NCBI GenBank assembly: GCA_030040695.1
Contig: JASHTE010000290.1
Coordinates: forward strand, 1-5,992
Length of the DNA: 5,992 bases
Origin: Vulcanimicrobiota bacterium
GTDB lineage: Bacteria; Vulcanimicrobiota; Vulcanimicrobiia; Vulcanimicrobiales; Vulcanimicrobiaceae
Reading direction: 5' to 3'
Shown here: piece after piece, positions 5,017-5,992 of the stretch
Layout: every line of letters starts with the position of its first letter
Position numbering within the stretch: position 1 is the stretch's first letter
Program-made: the position numbers and the translations under genes
The notes under the pieces: generated by a model
What the model was told of the DNA's origin: nothing
What the model saw: only the letters and a program-made list of their open reading frames with translations
The model's database searches: none

Positions 5017-5992
5017 GGGCGGCGCTTCGCGCCGGCATTCTTCTCGCGCTCGCCGCGCTCGCGCTGCACGCCATTACGGCGCAGCGCTACGGCTACTTCC
5101 GCGACGAGCTCTACTTCATCGCGTGCTCGAAACACCTCGCCTGGGGATACGTCGATCAGCCGCCGCTCGTCGCGCTCGCCGCGTGGTTCTCGCGGCCGTT
5201 CGGCTACGCGCTCGTCGCGTTGCGCGCGCTGCCCATCCTCGCCGCCGCGCTGACTGTCTTCCTTGCCGTCGAGATCGCCCGCGAGCTCGGAGGCGGCGCC
5301 TTTGCGCGCTGGAGCACGGGTCTACTCGTGCTCTTGCTTCCCGCCTATCTGCTGCTCGGCAACACGCTCACGACCACCTCGTTCGAGCCGCTCTCGTGGA
5401 CGCTCGCGATCTACTGCGCGATTCGCCTCGTCCGCAGCGAAGGCGCATGGCCATGGTGGGGCGCGCTCGCGCTCGTCTTTGCCTTCGGGCTGTACGGGAA
5501 GTACTCGATCGTGTTGCTCGCCGTTGCGCTGGTACTCGGGCTTCTCTTGACGCCGCAACGTCGCGTTCTCGCCACGCTGCGGTTTCCCGTTGCAGCTGCG
5601 ATCGTGCTCCTGCTCCTCTCCCCAAACGCTTTCTGGCAAGCGGCGCACGGGTGGCCGATCATGGAGGTGCTGCGCGGTGATGCAACGCACCGGCCGGCGC
5701 TCCAGAGTGGCATGGCGCTCGAGTATCGTAGTTTCTTCGTGAACGCGCTCGCGTTCGTCGTCGAGCAACTTCTCTACACGAACCCGCTCGCTGCGCCGAT
5801 TTGGATCGCGGGAATCGTCGCGCCATTTCGTGTGGCGCAGCTGCGCGATCTGCGTTTCCTCTCCCTTGCGGCGATGCTGACGTTGCTCTTCGCGATCGTT
5901 CTCGGCGCAAAGGGCTACTACGCTGCCGGGCTCTACGCCGCGCTCTTACCGCTCGGCTGCATCCGGCTGGAGAGACTAGCCTTCTCAGCGCG
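5013..5992 (+). CDS. GT39/ArnT-like GT-C glycosyltransferase (cut by right window edge)
   Basis: The reading frame is open from ATG at 5013 to the window end, giving 326 residues without the C-terminus. GT-C enzymes of this group move a sugar from a polyprenyl-phosphate donor to a lipid or protein on the outer face of the cytoplasmic membrane. The first helix (5-23) is followed by a YFRDELYFIA segment in which D31-E32 is the acidic pair placed where GT39 enzymes have their catalytic aspartate, then HLAWGYVDQPPL (41-52), a highly characteristic motif. Many membrane helices follow, with a NTLTTTSFEPLSW stretch, LYGKYS, SPNAFWQ and, near the edge, KGYYAAGLYAALLPL (300-314), the usual late landmark. 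Family members run to roughly 500 residues, so about a third is missing. No ribosome binding site precedes the ATG; the 4-bp overlap with the permease stop suggests translational coupling. Donor and acceptor are unknown. Confidence 0.88.
   Translation, partial: MRAALRAGILLALAALALHAITAQRYGYFRDELYFIACSKHLAWGYVDQPPLVALAAWFSRPFGYALVALRALPILAAALTVFLAVEIARELGGGAFARWSTGLLVLLLPAYLLLGNTLTTTSFEPLSWTLAIYCAIRLVRSEGAWPWWGALALVFAFGLYGKYSIVLLAVALVLGLLLTPQRRVLATLRFPVAAAIVLLLLSPNAFWQAAHGWPIMEVLRGDATHRPALQSGMALEYRSFFVNALAFVVEQLLYTNPLAAPIWIAGIVAPFRVAQLRDLRFLSLAAMLTLLFAIVLGAKGYYAAGLYAALLPLGCIRLERLAFSA

Noticed and set aside
5123..5680. Plus-strand open frame of 185 codons inside the glycosyltransferase gene
   Set aside because: It is an alternate frame of the GT39-like gene, Arg/Ala-rich and motif-free, whereas the frame from 5013 shows the DE and HLAWGYVDQPPL landmarks.
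1..5992. Mobile element, CRISPR array, tRNA or defence system
   Set aside because: No transposase or integrase motifs, direct repeat arrays, tRNA-like cloverleaf or toxin-antitoxin pair could be found; gaps between genes are all under 90 bp.

Overview
The window comes from a high-GC bacterium with strongly GC-biased third codon positions (GCG, CTC, ATC and TCG dominate) and frequent GTG starts. Nothing in the sequence fixes the taxon. The gene mix (a prephenate dehydratase, a membrane acyltransferase, short pilin-like proteins, a DUF3311/SSS transporter and a GT-C glycosyltransferase) would suit an environmental, possibly little-cultured lineage such as Eremiobacterota; that is only an impression. 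There is no rRNA, tRNA, CRISPR array, insertion sequence or phage gene, and no sign of recent transfer. Coding density is very high.

Layout, left to right. (1) Bases 1-571, minus strand: the N-terminal 190 residues of prephenate dehydratase (phenylalanine synthesis), cut by the left edge. (2) Bases 630-2895, plus strand, reading away from pheA across a 58-bp gap: a tight three-gene group made of an acyltransferase-3 family membrane enzyme, a small protein with a GQALIE prepilin-like N-terminus that overlaps it by 25 bp, and a 222-residue secreted or membrane-anchored protein starting 2 bp after that. (3) Bases 2903-3283, minus strand, convergent with group 2: a small DUF4870-type membrane protein. 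(4) After an 87-bp divergent gap, bases 3371-5992, plus strand: a second tight group of a DUF3311 small membrane protein, a sodium:solute symporter (SSS) family permease and a GT39/ArnT-like glycosyltransferase. These are joined by 4-bp GTGA and ATGA overlaps, and the last gene runs off the right edge.

Functionally, the DUF3311 protein and the SSS permease look like the two parts of one carboxylate-type uptake system. The acyltransferase and the GT-C enzyme are both candidates for cell-surface glycan or lipid modification, and the two proteins after the acyltransferase look like export or pilus-type surface components. No complete, obviously new system is visible. The points most worth a second look are the pilin-like pair coupled to an acyltransferase, the loss of both expected sodium-ligand hydroxyls in the SSS protein, a Thr-to-Ser change in the catalytic TRF motif of the dehydratase, and the translational coupling of a solute transporter to a glycosyltransferase.
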